Source of the DNA: Siphonodentalium dalli
Lineage: Eukaryota > Mollusca > Scaphopoda > Gadilida > Siphonodentaliidae
Length of the DNA: 64,000 nucleotides
Assembly (NCBI GenBank): GCA_032622095.1
Contig: CP136069.1
Coordinates: forward strand, 205,708,750 to 205,772,749
Direction of reading: 5' to 3'
Shown here in pieces: positions 33,701 to 46,894 of this stretch; positions within the stretch are counted from its first letter, which is position 1; each line of letters opens with the position of its first letter. A model generated the notes under the pieces. The model ran no database searches. It saw only the letters and a program-made list of their open reading frames with translations, and was not told the DNA's origin. The position numbers and the translations under genes are program-made.

Positions 33701-36700
33701 ACGGTAGGTCGACTAAAACGTTAATTATATTATATATCTGAATGTAACCCACACAAAGTTTGTTGCCGCCGTCTTTCTTACATACATTAGAAAATGGCCA
33801 CGCCAAGAAAATATAAAATAATCGCCTACGATAACCTTAGAGGTAGCATATGTTACTATGATCTAGTTGCACGTGGCCCATTATTTATCTTCATTGGCAC
33901 AATACATGATGCAAATGATGGAATTTTCTCTTATTTCTGTTGCGTATACAAGAATGTCCATAACTGTACAAAATGGCAATATGGTTTGTCAAGTTGAATG
34001 TAAATTAAACGCGTAGTATCGATTTCCATACTCATGGGTTCCAAAAAACAGGATGCGGATCGGCACCGTTCACTATCTGCCGGTACAGATCCGTACCCGT
34101 TCATTTCATGGGTATCTATGTTCAAAACGTCCCAGATGGCCACAAATCGAACATACAAACGTGTACATTAGGCGAATGACTTAGTAAATGGTCTATCTTT
34201 TCGTACCACGAGAATACCGCATACAGAAATAAAACATGAACCATCCATATCAGCTACTGCTCGAAATAATGAAACACAATGGTAAACATGCGTTACAAAT
34301 ATAAGAATAAGTGAACATATATTGTATACTTATCAGATTTATCGGCGTCCTCCGCTAGCCCAGTTACTCCTATACACGAAGGGAGAAAAAATTCACACCT
34401 TCCACAGAATGTAGGGCGAAAATGATCCAACTACAATGATGCCACGTGGCACGCTTTTGTCAAAACAGCCGGTAGTGATCCGCATCGTGACCGTACCAGG
34501 TGGGTACCCAGCTTTTATACAATTTACATTTGGGTACCCAGCTTAATTAAAACAGTCTGAAGATCAACATCATATGCCTACAATTCTAATCCACTATTTT
34601 CAAGCATCGTGACGAATATATATATCTATATATATATTTGCGAATGTCTGCCTGTCTGTCTGTCTGTGTTCTATAGAAATTCACAAGGGACCATCTAGAT
34701 AACAACAGAGGGGTCTATTTGGGTTACTTTTTTTACGAGAAAGATAATGGTGCGGGTTAGAATTTTCTAAATTGACGCTGTCAGGGGCACAAAAGGGGGA
34801 GGGGCAGAACAAAAAATTGTCGCCGATTTCCACCAAACTTATACATAATCATACCCATGATATGAGAAATCTAATGGTGTGTTTTATAGATGTCAAAAGT
34901 GGTGCCATTTGAGTCAGGGGTGCACGGAAGGGGAGAGGGCACTATAATTGATAAACATGTTTAGCGCCGATTTCCACAAAATTGATACACATTCTTCTCC
35001 ATGAAACGAGGAATATAACCGTGCGATTTCAAGATGGCAAAAGTGGCGCCATTTGAGTCAGGGTGCACGGAAGGGAGATGGGCACCAAAATTGATAAAAC
35101 TTTTTAACGCCGATTTCCACCAAATTGATACCCATTTTTTTTCCATGATACGAGAAAACGGACGGAAGGCAGGAGAATTGATATTATTTTGTCGCCGATT
35201 TATTTCCAAATAAACTGAATTATATAGATACTCCTTGCAACGAGGAATCTAAAGTTAAAAATTTCGAGAGTGATGGCGTCAGGGATTGTGGTTAGTGGGG
35301 GCATCATATTGGGTAAACATGTTCTCACTGATAGAAGCACCATAATTGACATAACCGCGTTGTTACCGAAATTTGCTTTTTAATTAGGCACCCACTAGCT
35401 ATACAAGGGATCTAATGGTGTGGTATAAAAATATCAATGTGGCGTACTTTGAGTGGGTAGTGATACCAATATTTATTTAAAAAATAAATAATTGCTAATT
35501 AAAAACCGTATAAAATGCTTGGTTCTTTAAAGTGCAGGTAGTAATAATTAATACCACCCGATATCTGTTAATTAATCACGCTTAATCTGGTCAATGTGGT
35601 CTGGAGTGTTCGAAGAATAACACCGCAGACGAAGCGGTTGTTTATTTTGCTCCCGACGTCAATCAGAGCGTAAGCCCTCCTCTTTGCTAATAATAGTCGG
35701 CCTCTTTCGGAGAACTTCGGAAATGACGTCACAAGTTGAAGACGTATTTCCCCCAGTGCGCTAGTGTAAACAACGAATGTTTTAAAGATATTTTTCGATG
35801 AAACACTCACGTTTTCGAGTACTTTGCATGTAATTTTGCGACAGAATATGATTAATGTTTTGTACGCGCAGTGCTTTTCTTGTGAGTCGCAGCTATTTCA
35901 TTCGTCAGATCGCAACCAAATGACGAAATACTGACATCAATGTATGAAAAACGGTGTTAGTTTCTTCGGAAATAAAAAAAAATCAGACTTCGACTGTACA
36001 GGCCTATTCACAGTACTGGAAGTTTGCTTTTAATCCATGCACCCCTGCTATTATTTGGATCCCGATCGAGAATAGTGCTACTATCTATCTGCACCGTCCA
36101 AATTATTTCTAGAATGTTACATTGTTGCGGGAATTTGGTGGATCTGTGACATTTGATCAACAATTATGACAGTTCAAACTTCGATCGGTGAATTGTCGAT
36201 ATGTACGGCAGAAAGTCTATCGCAAATCCGAAATCGCAATGTCGCACACAACAACAAAAAATAGAACAGCTTAACGTCGAAATGCATGCTTGCGTCGACC
36301 AATTTTAATCAACGTTACACGAATAATGCAGTCTTCAACTTGTGACGTTACAAGTACGGAACGTCGCTTTTCATGATTTCGCCAATTCAAAAATATTTTC
36401 CCGTGACGTCGTCTTTGATGACGCGCTGTGTCAAAACAAGGCTGGCGTTTTGCAGAAGCGACTTTTACTCTTCAGTGGGTCACTATTTGGAGTTGAATTA
36501 CATAAATGCGCGCATATAACATAAATAGTCGGACCTACCATTTAAAGACGTATAGATTGTCCATTTAGTGACTGAATTTGATGAGTGAGTATACTCAGGC
36601 ATTACCCACACCGTATTACCGATCCGGATTACCACCGGTCACGATGCGGATCACTACCGGCTGAAAGTGGCAATTTGTGTAACGGTAGGTCGACTAAAAC

Positions 36701-39700
36701 GTTAATTATATTATATATCTGAATGTAACCCACACAAAGTTTGTTGCCGCCGTCTTTGTTACATACATTAGAAAATGGCCACGCCAAGAAAATATAAAAT
36801 AATCGCCTACGATAACCTTAGAGGTAGCATATGTTACTATGATCTAGTTGCACGTGGCCCATTATTTATCTTCATTGGCACAATACATGATGCAAATGAT
36901 GGAATTTTCTCTTATTTCTGTTGCGTATACAAGAATGTCCATAACTGTACAAAATGGCAATATGGTTTGTCAAGTTGAATGTAAATTAAACGCGTAGTAT
37001 CGATTTCCATACTCATGGGTTCCAAAAAACAGGATGCGGATCGGCACCGTTCACTATCTGCCGGTACAGATCCGTACCCGTTCATTTCATGGGTATCTAT
37101 GTTCAAAACGTCCCAGATGGCCACAAATCGAACATACAAACGTGTACATTAGGCGAATGACTTAGTAAATGGTCTATCTTTTCGTACCACGAGAACACCG
37201 CATACAGAAATAAAACATGAACCATCCATATCAGCTACTGCTCGAAATAATGAAACACAATGGTAAACATGCGTTACAAATATAAGAATAAGTGAACATA
37301 TATTGTATACTTATCAGATTTATCGGCGTCCTCCGCTAGCCCAGTTACTCCTATACACGAAGGGAGAAAAAATTCACACCTTCCACAGAATGTTGGGCGA
37401 AAATGATCCAACTACAATGATGCCACGTGGCACGCTTTTGTCAAAACAGCCGGTAGTGATCCGCATCGTGACCGTACCAGGTGGGTACCCAGCTTTTATA
37501 CAATTTACATTTGGGTACCCAGCTTAATTAAAACAGTCTGAAGATCAACATCATATGCCTACAATTCTAATCCACTATTTTCAAGCATCGTGACGAATAT
37601 ATATATCTATATATATATTTGCGAATGTCTGCCTGTCTGTCTGTCTGTGTTCTATAGAAATTCACAAGGGACCATCTAGATAACAACAGAGGGGTCTATT
37701 TGGGTTACTTTTTTTACGAGAAAGATAATGGTGCGGGTTAGAATTTTCTAAATTGACGCTGTCAGGGGCACAAAAGGGGGAGGGGCAGAACAAAAAATTG
37801 TCGCCGATTTCCACCAAACTTATACATAATCATACCCATGATATGAGAAATCTAATGGTGTGTTTTATAGATGTCAAAAGTGGTGCCATTTGAGTCAGGG
37901 GTGCACGGAAGGGGAGAGGGCACTATAATTGATAAACATGTTTAGCGCCGATTTCCACAAAATTGATACACATTCTTCTCCATGAAACGAGGAATATAAC
38001 CGTGCGATTTCAAGATGGCAAAAGTGGCGCCATTTGAGTCAGGGTGCACGGAAGGGAGATGGACACCAAAATTGATAAAACTTTTTAACGCCGATTTCCA
38101 CCAAATTGATACCCATTTTTGTTCCATGATACGAGAAAACGGACGGAAGGCAGGAGAATTGATATTATTTTGTCGCCGATTTCTTTCCAAATAAACTGAA
38201 TTATATAGATACTCCTTGCAACGAGGAATCTAAAGTTAAAAATTTCGAGAGTGATGGCGTCAGGGATTGTGGTTAGTGGGGGCATCATATTGGGTAAACA
38301 TGTTCTCACTGATAGAAGCACCATAATTGACATAACCGCGTTGTTACCGAAATTTGCTTTTTAATTAGGCACCCACTAGCTATACAAGGGATCTAATGGT
38401 GTGGTATAAAAATATCAATGTGGCGTACTTTGAGTGGGTAGTGATACCAATATTTATTTAAAAAATAAATAATTGCTAATTAAAAACCGTATAAAATGCT
38501 TGGTTCTTTAAAGTGCAGGTAGTAATAATTAATACCACCCGATATCTGTTAATTAATCACGCTTAATCTGGTCAATGTGGTCTGGAGTGTTCGAAGAATA
38601 ACACCGCAGACGAAGCGGTTGTTTATTTTGCTCCCGACGTCAATCAGAGCGTAAGCCCTCCTCTTTGCTAATAATAGTCGGCCTCTTTCGGAGAACTTCG
38701 GAAATGACGTCACAAGTTGAAGACGTATTTCCCCCAGTGCGCTAGTGTAAACAACGAATGTTTTAAAGATATTTTTCGATGAAACACTCACGTTTTCGAG
38801 TACTTTGCATGTAATTTTGCGACAGAATATGATTAATGTTTTGTACGCGCAGTGCTTTTCTTGTGAGTCGCAGCTATTTCATTCGTCAGATCGCAACCAA
38901 ATGACGAAATACTGACATCAATGTATGAAAAACGGTGTTAGTTTCTTCGGAAATAAAAAAAAATCAGACTTCGACTGTACAGGCCTATTCACAGAAAATA
39001 TAAAATAATCGCCTACGATAACCTTAGAGGTAGCATATGTTACTATGATCTAGTTGCACGTGGCCCATTATTTATCTTCATTGGCACAATACATGATGCA
39101 AATGATGGATTTTTCTCTTATTTCTGTTGCGTATACAAGAATGTCCATAACTGTACAAAATGGCAATATGGTTTGTCAAGTTGAATGTAAATTAAACGCG
39201 TAGTATCGATTTCCATACTCATGGGTTCCAAAAAACAGGATGCGGATCGGCACCATTCACTATCTGCCGGTACAGATCCGTACCCGTTCATTTCATGGGT
39301 ATCTATGTTCAAAACGTCCCAGATGGCCACAAATCGAACATACAAACGTGTACATTAGGCGAATGACTTAGTAAATGGTCTATCTTTTCGTACCACGAGC
39401 ATACCGCATACAGAAATAAAACATGAACCATCCATATCAGCTACTGCTCGAAATAATGAAACACAATGGTAAACATGCGTTACAAATATAAGAATAAGTG
39501 AACATATATTGTATACTTATCAGATTTATCGGCGTCCTCCGCTAGCCCAGTTACTCCTATACACGAAGGGAGAAAAAATTCACACCTTCCACAGAATGTA
39601 GGGCGAAAATGATCCAACTACAATGATGCCACGTGGCACGCTTTTGTCAAAACAGCCGGTAGTGATCCGCATCGTGACCGTACCAGGTGGGTACCCAGCT

Positions 39701-40147
39701 TTTATACAATTTACATTTGGGTACCCAGCTTAATTAAAACAGTCTGAAGGTCGACATCATATGCCTACAATTCTAATCCACTATTTTCAAGCCTCGTGAC
39801 GAATATCTATATATATATATATATTTGCGAATGTCTGCCTGTCTGTCTGTCTGTCTGTGTTCTATAGAAATTCACAAGGGACCATCTAGATAACAACAGA
39901 GGGGTCTATTTGGGTTACTTTTTTTACGAGAAAGATAATGGTGCGGGTTAGAATTTTCTAAATTGACGCTGTCAGGGGCACAAAAGGGGGAGGGGCAGAA
40001 CCAAAAATTGTCGCCGATTTCCACCAAACTTATACATAATCATACCCATGATATGAGAAAGGGAGAAAAAATTCACACCTTCCACAGAATGTAGGGCGAA
40101 AATGATCCAACTACAATGATGCCACGTGGCACGCTTTTGTCAAAACA

Positions 40148-40202
40148 GCCGGTAGTGATCCGCATCGTGACCGGTGGTAATCCGGATCGGTATTACGGTG
40201 TG
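40148..40202 (-). mobile_element. Intact right terminus of the CACACCG-ended transposon
   Basis: AGCCGGTAGTGATCCGCATC through GGTATTACGGTGTG is the reverse complement of the left terminus at 30644. It is followed by TTACC (40203-40207), matching the bases before the left terminus. In units 1-4 this terminus is cut after CATCGTGACCG and joined to TACCAGGTGGGTACC, which identifies the recombination junction of the tandem array. Confidence 0.85.
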
Positions 40203-40207
40203 TTACC

Positions 40208-40556
40208 GATTCTGGAAGAATGTGGAAATCATATACTACCGAGAATACAACCACGTTGATTATACCATTTAAAAATATAAACATGTATACAACGTCTGAA
40301 ATATTCTCGATAGTGAATATCGACTCTTAGCTCCGGATAAACGATACTCGCAATAAATAAAACTGCAATCATTCCGACAACGTGAGTCCTGCAATTAATG
40401 CATGTAAAAGAATAATAGTTATATGATGCTTTTGAACTTTATGAAAAAACTACTTTTAGCAAATAGTTCTCTATTCTCATCAAATGTCCCCAGTGGAGCG
40501 TTCCGCGTCACTTTAGCCTGGGAAACTCCGAGGTACTCTGCTACATGTATATATTA
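40208..40556. other. Non-coding interval
   Basis: Unique-looking AT-rich sequence between the array and the Helitron-like cluster. No gene was recognised. Confidence 0.6.
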
Positions 40557-42293
40557 TCTCATATATATTTTGAAGACCTCTGTCTGTCTGTCTGTAAGTT
40601 TGTCTGTATGTTTGTCATTTATACAAATCTACGATTCTCGACCGATCGGGACCAAACTTGGTACGTGTGTGTAGTTTGACCAGGCGGTGGACGTTGTCGT
40701 ATTGGCGAGCCCGTGCGGCGCCCGCTTCGCGCATGCGCAGACGAGATCTCGGAAACTGGTGGAGCTATCGACTTGAAATTTGGTATGTGAATGTATCTTG
40801 CCCCGGATACGAATTTTATCGGGTTGCCGAGCCCGTGCGACGCCAGCTTCGCGCATGCGCAGACGAGATCTCGGAAACGGGTGGAGCTATCGACTTGAAA
40901 TTTACTATGTGAATGTATCTTGCCCCGGATACGAATTTTATCGGATCGCCGAGCCCTTGCGACGCCAGCTTCGCGCATGCGCAGACCAGATCTCGGAAAC
41001 GGGTGGAACTATCGACTTGAAATTTGGTTTTTGAATAGCCCGGACAACGTCGGGCTGGGTAGAGCCCACGAACGGGTGGAGCTATCGACTTGAAATTTGG
41101 TTTTTGAATAGCCCGGACAACGTGGGGCTCATCGGCTAGTCTCGTATATATTTTGAAGACCTCTGTTTGTTTGTCTGTATGTTTGTCTGTCATTTATACA
41201 AATCTACGATTCTCGACCGATCGGGACGAAACTTGGTACGTGTGTGTAGTTTGACCAGGCGGTCGACGTTGTCGTATTGGCGAGCCCTTGCGGCGCCCGC
41301 TTCGCGCATGCGCAGAAGAGATATCGGAAAGGGTGGAGCTATCGACTTGAAATTTGTTATGTGAATGTATCTTGCCCCGGATACGAATTTTATCGGGTCG
41401 CCGAGCCCGTGCGACGCCAGCTTCGCGCATGCGCAGCCGAGATCTCGGAAACGGGTGGAGCTATCGACTTGAAATTTGCTACGTGAATGTATCTTGCCCC
41501 GGATACGAATGTTATCGGGTCGCCGAGCCCGTGCGACGCCAGCTTCGCGCATGCGCAGACCAGATCTCGGAAACGGGTGGAACTATCGACTTGAAATTTG
41601 GTTTTTGAATAGCCCGGACAACGTCGGGCTCATCGGCTAGTCTCATATATATTTTGAAGACCTCTGTCTGTCTGTTTGTCTGTTTGTTTGTCATGTATAC
41701 AAATCTACGATTCTCGACCGATCGGGACAAAACTTGGTACGTGTGTGTAGTTTGACCAGGCGGTGGACGTTGTCGTATTGGCGAGCCCGTGCGGCGCCCG
41801 CTTCGCGTATGCGTAGACGAGATCTCGGAAACTGGTGGAGCTATCGACTTGAAATTTGCTATGTGAATGTATCTTGCCCCGGATGCGAATTTTATCGGGT
41901 CGCCGAGCCCGTGTGACGCCAGCTTCGCGCATGCGCAGACGAGATCTCCTAAACTGGTGGAGCTATCGACTTGAAATTTGCTGTGTGAATGTATCTTGCC
42001 CCGGATACGAATTTTATCAGGTCGCCGAGCCCGTGCGACGCCAGCTTCGCGCATGCGCAGACGAGATCTCGGAAACGGGTGGAGCTATCGACTTGAAATT
42101 TGCTATGTGAATGTATCTTGCCCCGGATACGAATTTTATCGGGTCGCCGAGCCCGTGCGACGCCAGCTTCGCGCATGCGCAGACGAGATCTCGGAAACGG
42201 GTGGAGCTCTCGACTTGAAATTGGTTTTTGAATAGCCCGGACAACGAAATTTGGCATTTGAATAGCCCGGACAACGTCGGGCTCATCGGCTAG
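40557..42293 (+). mobile_element. Three Helitron-like elements joined head to tail
   Basis: Each begins TCTCATATATATTTTGAAGA (or TCTCGTATAT) and a CTGT/TTTGT microsatellite, has 122-bp core repeats (GGAGCTATCGACTTGAAATT, GCGCATGCGCAG), and ends with the hairpin AGCCCGGACAACGTCGGGCT, CATCGG and CTAG. They span 40557-41139, 41140-41640 and 41641-42293, with CTAG abutting TCTC exactly at both internal junctions. The whole cluster is flanked by A on the left and T on the right, the A|T target expected for Helitrons. No Rep/helicase is present. Core-repeat number differs between the three (about 3, 2 and 4). Confidence 0.9.
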
Positions 42294-43380
42294 TAAATAT
42301 ATATATGACGCTATATATATATGAGGAATGCATACACTCCGAAAGGAAGAAAAACACTTTTTTTTGTTTTGTTTTTTGGCCCGGGGCTATTGCGGACCAC
42401 TTTTATCGGCTGGAGCACCCCGGAAGAGGTGACCCACCCTTACGAGATGGTCAATTTGCCTGTCGGGGTCAGTCCCCGCTAGAAGCGGAAGTCCGTCCGT
42501 CAGTCAGGACCACTCGAAAACGGTATCTGAGTATCAACGTGTTAAGAAAGATCCACCACATATCTTTATGGTCAAATATAAAGAATGCGCGGATTGAAAT
42601 GCTGGTGTCAGCGCCCGACTAAATAGCATCCGCGTTGAAGTAAGCGAATAGCTTTTAACGGCAAGCCAGGGTCATTCTTGAGTTGACAGCATCTGTCAAC
42701 TGTAGTGTCATGGGTGTTTTGAAATGTAGCTAAAACACTCCGTGTTCAGTTATATATATCGAATTTACACATATAAGCTGTCTTCACAAACACCGTGAGT
42801 AACGTATACAAAGCGAGTGTTACGTGTTTCAATCCACAGAAAGGCAATGGAAGCTTCCAGTTCAATCGATCATTTTGATACATTTAGAAATACATGCCAC
42901 TGTTCATCTTTGTAAGATGAAATAAAATGTCATCTCGATGGTGTTGAAAAAAGGGTTTCCAGTCAGGTGGGATTCGATTTAAAATTCAGAGGGATCCTAC
43001 CATTCTTATGAATGTATAGCTGCGTCCCTCTCTCCCATGATCGGTATAATGCATGGGGTGCAAGCTTGCTATTAGCTATATGTGGCAAATATATATGGGC
43101 GATCGTCGGTTTTGTTTTAGGAAAATGGCCATGATTATAAGATAAAACATACAATTTTGGTTTTGGTGGCTCGTATAAAATATAATATGGTCAATATCGA
43201 AGACATTCTGTGCAAATACTTGGACGCTAATTACGATGAACACCAAATTTGATGAACATGTATTTGTCGGCATTTATACCAAACTTTTATAGCCAACATG
43301 GGGGTTGGGGAAAGTGAACAAACATTGTTAACACTTTTTTGTCGCGCTTTACGCTGAACATATATAGGTATGGCTGCGAT
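42294..43380. other. Non-coding interval
   Basis: A (TA)n stretch and a GC-richer part (42380-42520, with GTCCGTCCGTCAGTCAGG) are followed by AT-rich DNA. Short ORFs show no family features. No inverted termini were found. Confidence 0.6.
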
Positions 43381-43384
43381 TTAA

Positions 43385-43782
43385 CCCTTTACCCAACAAA
43401 CCGGCCAAAAACCGGCCAAATAAAGATTCAACATCCTAAAATATCTTCGGTCTGTCTCAATAGAACCATACAAATATGGATATCATTGGAACCGGCTCCT
43501 TGAGCACATTGTGATAGTTACAGTTATGCCCTGTGCCAATGCATTCTCTTATATATGCGAGTCGACCATAGGTCGCCTCGCATATATAAGAGAATGCATT
43601 GGCCTAAAAAAATCTTTTTTTAACACTTTTTACCATTTTATCTTACATTCTTTAACAATTTTATAATTTTTAATGTGTTAAGCCAATGCATTCTCTTATA
43701 CATGTATATGCGAGGCGACCTATGGTCGACTCGCATATATAAGAGAATGCATTGGCACAGGGCCGTTCTGTTGGGTAAAGGG
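43385..43782. mobile_element. TTAA-flanked element enclosing two hairpins, copy D
   Basis: Outer ends CCCTTTACCCAACA and TGTTGGGTAAAGGG form an inverted repeat. The left flank is TTAA (43381-43384); the right is TCGA, a probable decayed TTAA. Inside are CCGGCCAAATAAAG, then the double-hairpin unit (hairpins 43536-43602 and 43683-43755). TTAA plus CCCT-type termini are typical of piggyBac-class elements. It is non-coding. Confidence 0.85.
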
Positions 43783-44109
43783 TCGAATGTTAAGATAAAC
43801 ATTATCAAACTAATAAGTCGAAATTGTAGTCCCGATCGGTCACGTGATGTGTTACAGAATATGTCTTTAATTTGTTATCACCAGGATCTGAGTCACTATA
43901 CTGTAATCCTTAAACCGTCCCATAAGACGTTTGGATACCTGCTATCTGGAACTCTTGCATTGGATAAGCTATATATAGGCATTTGTGGCATGGAGATATG
44001 TTACTATAGAAATAAAAGCAATTATATGAATTTTACGAACATCTATGTGTTTGGTGTTCAAAATGGGGAACACAATCAATTGCTATTTTCCTTTTGTTTT
44101 GGTCATAAA

Positions 44110-44884
44110 TATGAATGTTTAACGATTACTGATATATGAATGTTTAACGATTACTGATATATGAATGTTTAACGATTACTGATATATGAATGTTTAACGA
44201 TTACTGATATATGAATGTTTAACGATTACTGATATATGAATGTTTAACGATTACTGATATATGAATGTTTAACGATTACTGATATATGAATGTTTAACGA
44301 TTACTGATATATGAATGTTTAACGATTACTGATATATGAATGTTTAACGATTACTGATATATGAATGTTTAACGCTTACTGATATATGAATGTTTAACGC
44401 TTACTGATATATGAATGTTTAACGATTACTGATATATGAATGTTTAACGATTACTGATATATGAATGTTTAACGCTTACTGATATATGAATGTTTAACGA
44501 TTACTGATATATGAATGTTTAACGATTATACTGATATATGAATGTTTAACGATTACTGATATATGAATGTTTAACGATTACTGATATATGAATGTTTAAC
44601 GATTACTGATATATGAATGTTTAACGATTACTGATATATGAATGTTTAACGATTACTGATATATGAATGTTTAACGATTATACTGATATATGAATGTTTA
44701 ACGATTACTGATATATGAATGTTTAACGATTACTGATATATGAATGTTTAACGATTACTGATATATGAATGTTTAACGATTACTGATATATGAATGTTTA
44801 ACGATTACTGATATATGAATGTTTAACGCTTACTGATATATGAATGTTTAACGATTATACTGATATATGAATTTTTAACGATTG
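44110..44884. repeat. 25-bp satellite, about 31 units
   Basis: Near-perfect repeats of GAATGTTTAACGATTACTGA plus TATAT. The only recurrent variants are ACGCTTAC for ACGATTAC and a 2-bp insertion (GATTATACTG). High uniformity indicates recent expansion. The stretches 43787-44109 and 44885-45734 on either side contain no recognisable gene. Confidence 0.97.
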
Positions 44885-45738
44885 TGGACTTCCTCAGCTC
44901 ATGTACTAGTTTGTCACATCACACAAACGTTTGTATGTGTTGTAAACAAATTTAATGTGGGTCAGAGACCTGACTGGTGAAATAGAACATTGACCCTGCT
45001 ATTCAGTGCTATACATACACATTGCTATACTAGTGATCAATCTCAAAGATTTAGCATAATATGCACATTGTTATAATTAGGGAAATTGCCAAGAAGATGT
45101 TATAATATATTACTTGTTCTGTTATTGTTAAATTCAGTAGAGTATATACTGTCTTATATATTGTTGATTTCGAGATATATGTTATGTAACATGTATGTTA
45201 TATTATGTTATAGATTAAATGGATTCCTGGTTAACATATGAGTATATATTAAAACATCATTAGCCCCTAAACCTGGCCTCATATTTTTAGTAAGACACAC
45301 GTGTATTATCGGCACACACAGTGACGTCAGAGCTTAGCGCAATGATGTCGATGTTAATACCGGAACTTTATTATTATGTTATTGTGAGATTCGATTTGTG
45401 TTGAGTTTTTTTAATGTTGACTCTGAGTTAAATATGTCATTGAGTGATAAGGGTGGTTGAACAATTTTGTCAACACGAAAAGACAAATTTAAAATGAAAC
45501 TATATTTTTTCTTGAAGGTGTCTTTAATTCATCTTTGGTTGTGATAAGGAAATCAATATTAATTTATTTAATCCCAGCAATTTCGAGATCGTTGTTGGTT
45601 GCTAAAATTTGATTATGTGATAAATTGGATATCAAATTCGTCGCAATCCAATACGAAAAACATCGTCCACTAAATTCGATTAGAGCCTCGTTAAAGCTAT
45701 GCTTGAATCTACTTTAGTGCAATCGCTTATTTATTTAA

Positions 45739-46132
45739 CCCTTTACCAAACAAAGCGGCCAAAACCGGCCAAATAAAGCTTCAACAGCCTAAAATATCTT
45801 CGGTCTGTCTCAATAGAACCATACAAATATGGATAGCATTGGAACCGGCTCCTTGACCACATTGTGATAGTTACAGTTATGCCCTGTGCCAATGCATTCT
45901 CTTATATATGCGAGTCGACCATAGGTCGCCTCGCATATATAAGAGAATGTATTGGCCTAAAAAAAATCTTTTTTTAACACTTTTTACCATTTTTTCTTAC
46001 ATTCTTTAACAATTTTATAATTTTTAATGTGTTAAGCCAATGCATTCTCTTATATATATGCGAGGCGACCTATGGTCGACTCGCATATATAAGAGAATGC
46101 ATTGGCACAGGGCCCTTCTGTTGGGTAAAGGG
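45739..46132. mobile_element. TTAA-flanked element enclosing two hairpins, copy E
   Basis: Ends CCCTTTACC and GGTAAAGGG with perfect TTAA duplications (45735-45738 and 46133-46136). The interior is almost identical to copy D: CGGCCAAAACCGGCC, then hairpins at 45889-45955 and 46037-46105 around an AT-rich linker. No ORF. The perfect target duplication shows transposition by a TTAA-specific system. Confidence 0.92.
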
Positions 46133-46165
46133 TTAATAAACTTTGCATAGAAATGCGACTCATTT

Positions 46166-46600
46166 GAGATCCTCTGTTTATTACATGATCCCACCCTTCT
46201 TTATTACATGATCCAGCCCTTCTTTATTACATGATCCGGCCATTCTTTATTACATGATCCGACCCTTTTTTCGTTGCTTAACCCCACTCTATAATACCGG
46301 TAATCAACGATGAACGATCGTTGTATAACAGGAAATAGCTCCAGTTTTACTGAACTGTATTGTTGCGCGGAAACGTGACATTTGACTTCCGGCTTATTGT
46401 CTGTTTACATTCCGTACACTACGCACGCTAAATCGATGTGTTTAGATTCCGTACACTACGCTAAATTAATGTGTGTGACTTATCGTCTGTTTACATTCCG
46501 TACAATACGAACGCTAAATCGATGTGTGTGACTTATCGTCTGTTTACATTTCGTACACTACGTACGCTAAATCGATGTGTACTATTGTTGATTTAGTTTG
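46166..46600. repeat. 23-bp tandem repeat and third copy of the dispersed family
   Basis: Four units of TTATTACATGATCC plus CACCCTTCT (23 bp) at 46166-46262 run into a block matching 4075-4200 (AACAGGAAATAG, TGACTTCCGG, GTCTGTTTACATTCCGTA). This includes three to four small repeats of TCCGTACACTACG and GCTAAATCGATGTG. Confidence 0.7.
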
Positions 46601-46894
46601 AACGAATATTTCATTAAAGGTCCCCTTAATTTTCGAATCACATTATATGCAGCATATTCCATATTATATACCATTTAAAAGTGGAGGCTCCAAACATTGT
46701 ATTATCAACTTATCCGTTCGAATATACTGGGAACGTGTTGCTTTTGTCAAGGTACTGACGTGTGTTATGTGCTTAATTTATCTCTGGTATGTACTGCCAG
46801 TCTATTATATATTCTCAATGGAAAGGGGATAACTCTATCTCTTAGTTGTGAATTATGATGCATTCTGGTGTATATACCGGGGGAAGTCTTGGTG

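Larger units (their letters stand above)
28532..40202. repeat. Tandem array of a 2.98-kb unit (3 full, 2 deleted)
   Basis: Units start at CAGGTGGGTACCCAGC: 28532, 31515, 34497, 37478 and 39684. The first three are 2981-2983 bp and nearly identical. The fourth (2206 bp) has lost about 775 bp at 38993; the fifth (about 520 bp) jumps from GATATGAGAAA to GGGAGAAAAAATTC near 40060. Each full unit holds receptor 3' flank sequence, a Helitron-like segment with gene-poor repeats, a CRE-containing stretch, and the left part of a terminal-inverted-repeat element. Short ORFs repeat from unit to unit (for example MATPRKYKIIAYDNL at 30812, 33794 and 36775), but this reflects recent duplication rather than selection. 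Confidence 0.95.

Noticed and set aside
41512-42054. 180-codon minus-strand ORF in the Helitron-like cluster
   Set aside because: It reads through core repeats and termini of non-autonomous elements; equivalents exist on both strands and differ between units.
43675-44139. 154-codon plus-strand ORF
   Set aside because: It starts inside a hairpin element, crosses unique DNA and ends in the 25-bp satellite; no domain was recognised.
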